Positions 62,590 through 64,000 of a DNA stretch of 64,000 nucleotides are shown in pieces; the stretch's first letter is position 1; every line of letters starts with the position of its first letter. The DNA lies in NCBI GenBank assembly GCA_037013685.1, contig CM072905.1:7513491-7577490 (forward strand), written 5' to 3'. The notes below the pieces were generated by a model, which was not told where the DNA came from, did no database searches, and saw only the letters and a program-made list of their open reading frames with translations. The position numbers and the translations under genes were made by a program. The DNA comes from Acridotheres tristis (taxonomy: Eukaryota > Chordata > Aves > Passeriformes > Sturnidae).

Positions 62590-62760
62590 TCAGGTTCTCT
62601 GGTAAAGTTTCATGATATTCTCATCATGAAGCCTTTTCCATACCTGCTTCTCCAGGTTGAAGTCATGGTTAATATAGAAAATCAGACGTTTCCAGTCTTT
62701 GTCATAGTAGTGGTCTGAGTACTTCTCGTGCCCCTCTGTGATGTAGCCATAGGCACTGAC
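62590..62760 (-). CDS. ST6GALNAC1: ST6GALNAC1, last coding exon
   Basis: ST6GALNAC1 is the sialyl-Tn synthase, adding alpha-2,6 sialic acid to GalNAc-Ser/Thr in the Golgi. This exon encodes 56 residues and a TGA stop: VSAYGYITEGHEKYSDHYYD, then KDWKRLIFYINHDFNLEKQV, then the end KLYQRT. It holds the end of sialylmotif S, motif III (HYYD) and motif VS (His-Asp-x-x-x-Glu in NHDFNLE). The TEGHE and WKRLIFYINHDF features fit ST6GALNAC1 better than ST6GALNAC2, and position upstream of ST6GALNAC2 on the same strand agrees with human order. It starts in phase 0, like ST6GALNAC2 exon 9, and is one codon longer. Confidence 0.93.
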   Translation of the reverse strand, partial: VSAYGYITEGHEKYSDHYYDKDWKRLIFYINHDFNLEKQVWKRLHDENIMKLYQRT

Positions 62761-63142
62761 CTGGGAAAGATGCAGGGTTCACTGGGCAGGGGTACCAGGG
62801 ATGGAAGGAGCAAGTGACATACAGGACACAGCTCCCAAACGGGGAATGAGCACAGAGATGCCAGCTGGGGCTGCTCTGGTGACCCTGTGTGGGGCTCCAG
62901 AAGGAGCAGACTGTGAGCACTGGCTCCAGAGATCCTGCTGTGCCCTCACTGGGAGATCATGTGCTCTAGGTCACAGCAGGCTTCACCACCCTTATGGGAG
63001 CTATTTTGGGGATGTTCCTCATCTTCAGTCTGCTCCTCCACAGCTGACATAAGCCCATATACTCTCGAGGCAGACAGCAGCCACCCCTGCCCCAGTTCCC
63101 ACTTCCAGACAGTTCTGGGTGCAAGAATCACTGTACCCTTAC

Positions 63143-63242
63143 CCGGTCACAGAGGTGGAGTGCAGTCAGCAGCAGGAAAGCCCCTGTCGTGGGTCTGTAC
63201 AGCCTCCAATAGTGCTTTTCCAAATTTTTAGACTTTAAAAAC
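63143..63242 (-). CDS. ST6GALNAC1: ST6GALNAC1, penultimate coding exon
   Basis: It has 100 bp: one base completing a split arginine codon, then 33 codons FLKSKNLEKHYWRLYRPTTG and AFLLLTALHLCDR. This is the sialylmotif S exon. The length, both phases and the splice positions equal those of ST6GALNAC2 exon 8, showing common descent by tandem duplication. The acceptor is CTGCTCCAG and the donor is CGG|GTAAGG. Upstream exons lie beyond the right edge of the window. Confidence 0.94.
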
Positions 63243-64000
63243 CTGGAGCAGGAGAGAGGAAAGCACTGAGGAGTTGCTGGTTGTGATGTTTCAAGCAGGG
63301 CACACCTTGTCCCTCTGTGGCCCATGTGGTATCTTCCCTCCTTGCAGCAGACTGGGGCCGTATGAGGCATTTCAGAGAAGCCACGAGTGTGCCGAACTCT
63401 CCACCACTTGCACTGCAACCTAAGCTCAGCTCTGCCCCAGCTTTGTGGAAGTGGCAGGTCTTGAGGCAGTGGGGGTAAAGAGGGAATGGATTAAAGGATC
63501 TCGTAGGTTAAAGCCCACTACTCTTAAATCTGTCCTTTGCTTTGCAGTGCAGAGGTGGCTTTGAAGCTCCCTGGTATATCCTGCTCCCCATCCATATCTA
63601 GGAGTGAAACAAGACATAGGGAAGGTGCAGAGGAGTGTCACAGAACCTGCCAGGAGCTGCACTGTGTTATGGCAGGATTTGTTAGGAAAGCAGGAGTAAA
63701 CACTGGGAAAAAATAGCATGGAGTCCTCTTGGCCTTGGAAAGGACCCAAGTCAGAGGGGGGACAGCAGAGCAGGCAGGCAGTGCTGGCCATCTGGCTCCA
63801 GGGAAGGCAGCAGCTCTCAAGGAGACTGAAGGGTAAAGGCAGCCAAAGCAAGGCACAACAGGAGCTCTTGTTCCTCCATCTCTCAGTCATGTGTGGCCCA
63901 TGATGGGCAGATCTCATGTGACAGTGGCCAGCAGGCTCGTGGAAAGGGTTGGAGAGGCACAGAAGAGCAGCAGCCAGGCCAGGCAAAGGGGATGCTGAAG
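63243..64000 (-). other. ST6GALNAC1: ST6GALNAC1 intron, continuing off the right edge
   Basis: I searched here for the next upstream exon (the counterpart of the 84-bp ST6GALNAC2 exon 7, with a YFG and KLLHPDF block) and did not find it. The 186-codon frame at 63426-63986 has no family features and is treated as chance. Confidence 0.65.

Noticed and set aside
63426..63986. 186-codon minus-strand frame at the right edge
   Set aside because: It has no sialylmotif or other ST6GALNAC1 sequence, and the expected upstream exon is not in it.

Overview
The window looks like vertebrate nuclear DNA, most likely from a bird. It has spliced genes with GT-AG introns, CpG-rich promoters, CR1-type LINE tails and low interspersed-repeat content. 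The order of bird cannot be fixed from the sequence alone. Most long open frames are chance frames in GC-rich non-coding DNA. The real coding sequence is a set of short exons, found by family similarity plus matching splice phase.

Layout from left to right. (1) 1-8281 is the 5' part of cytoglobin (CYGB, minus strand): coding exon 1 at 8139-8281, then intron 1 running off the left edge. (2) 8282-16212 is intergenic, with CpG-rich and simple-repeat DNA upstream of CYGB. (3) 16213-21841 is PRCD (plus strand), a tiny photoreceptor disc membrane protein in two coding exons separated by a 5.5 kb intron. (4) 21842-39440 is a long stretch with no gene I can support; it has a CR1 fragment, two inverted repeats and a small CpG-rich pocket. 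(5) 39461-42775 is a snoRNA host gene that I call SNHG16 (plus strand). Its promoter carries three ACTACANNTCCC motifs in tandem, and two introns each hold a box C/D snoRNA of SNORD1 type. (6) 44890-53720 is ST6GALNAC2 (minus strand), complete in nine coding exons that join in phase to 372 codons plus stop. (7) 53721-62589 is spacer and ST6GALNAC1 3' UTR, with a CR1 copy. (8) 62590-63242 holds the last two coding exons of ST6GALNAC1 (minus strand); the rest lies off the right edge.

The order and strands CYGB(-) PRCD(+) SNHG16(+) ST6GALNAC2(-) ST6GALNAC1(-) match, from memory, the block on human chromosome 17q25. This supports each assignment, including the weak ones (PRCD exon 2 and the non-coding host). 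The genes do not form one pathway. CYGB is a haem globin, PRCD serves photoreceptor outer segments, SNORD1 guides rRNA 2'-O-methylation, and the two sialyltransferases are tandem paralogues acting on O-glycans in the Golgi. I found no undescribed system. The points most worth checking are the divergent PRCD C-terminus, the triple promoter motif, the snoRNA pair, and two perfect inverted repeats in the gene-free stretch.
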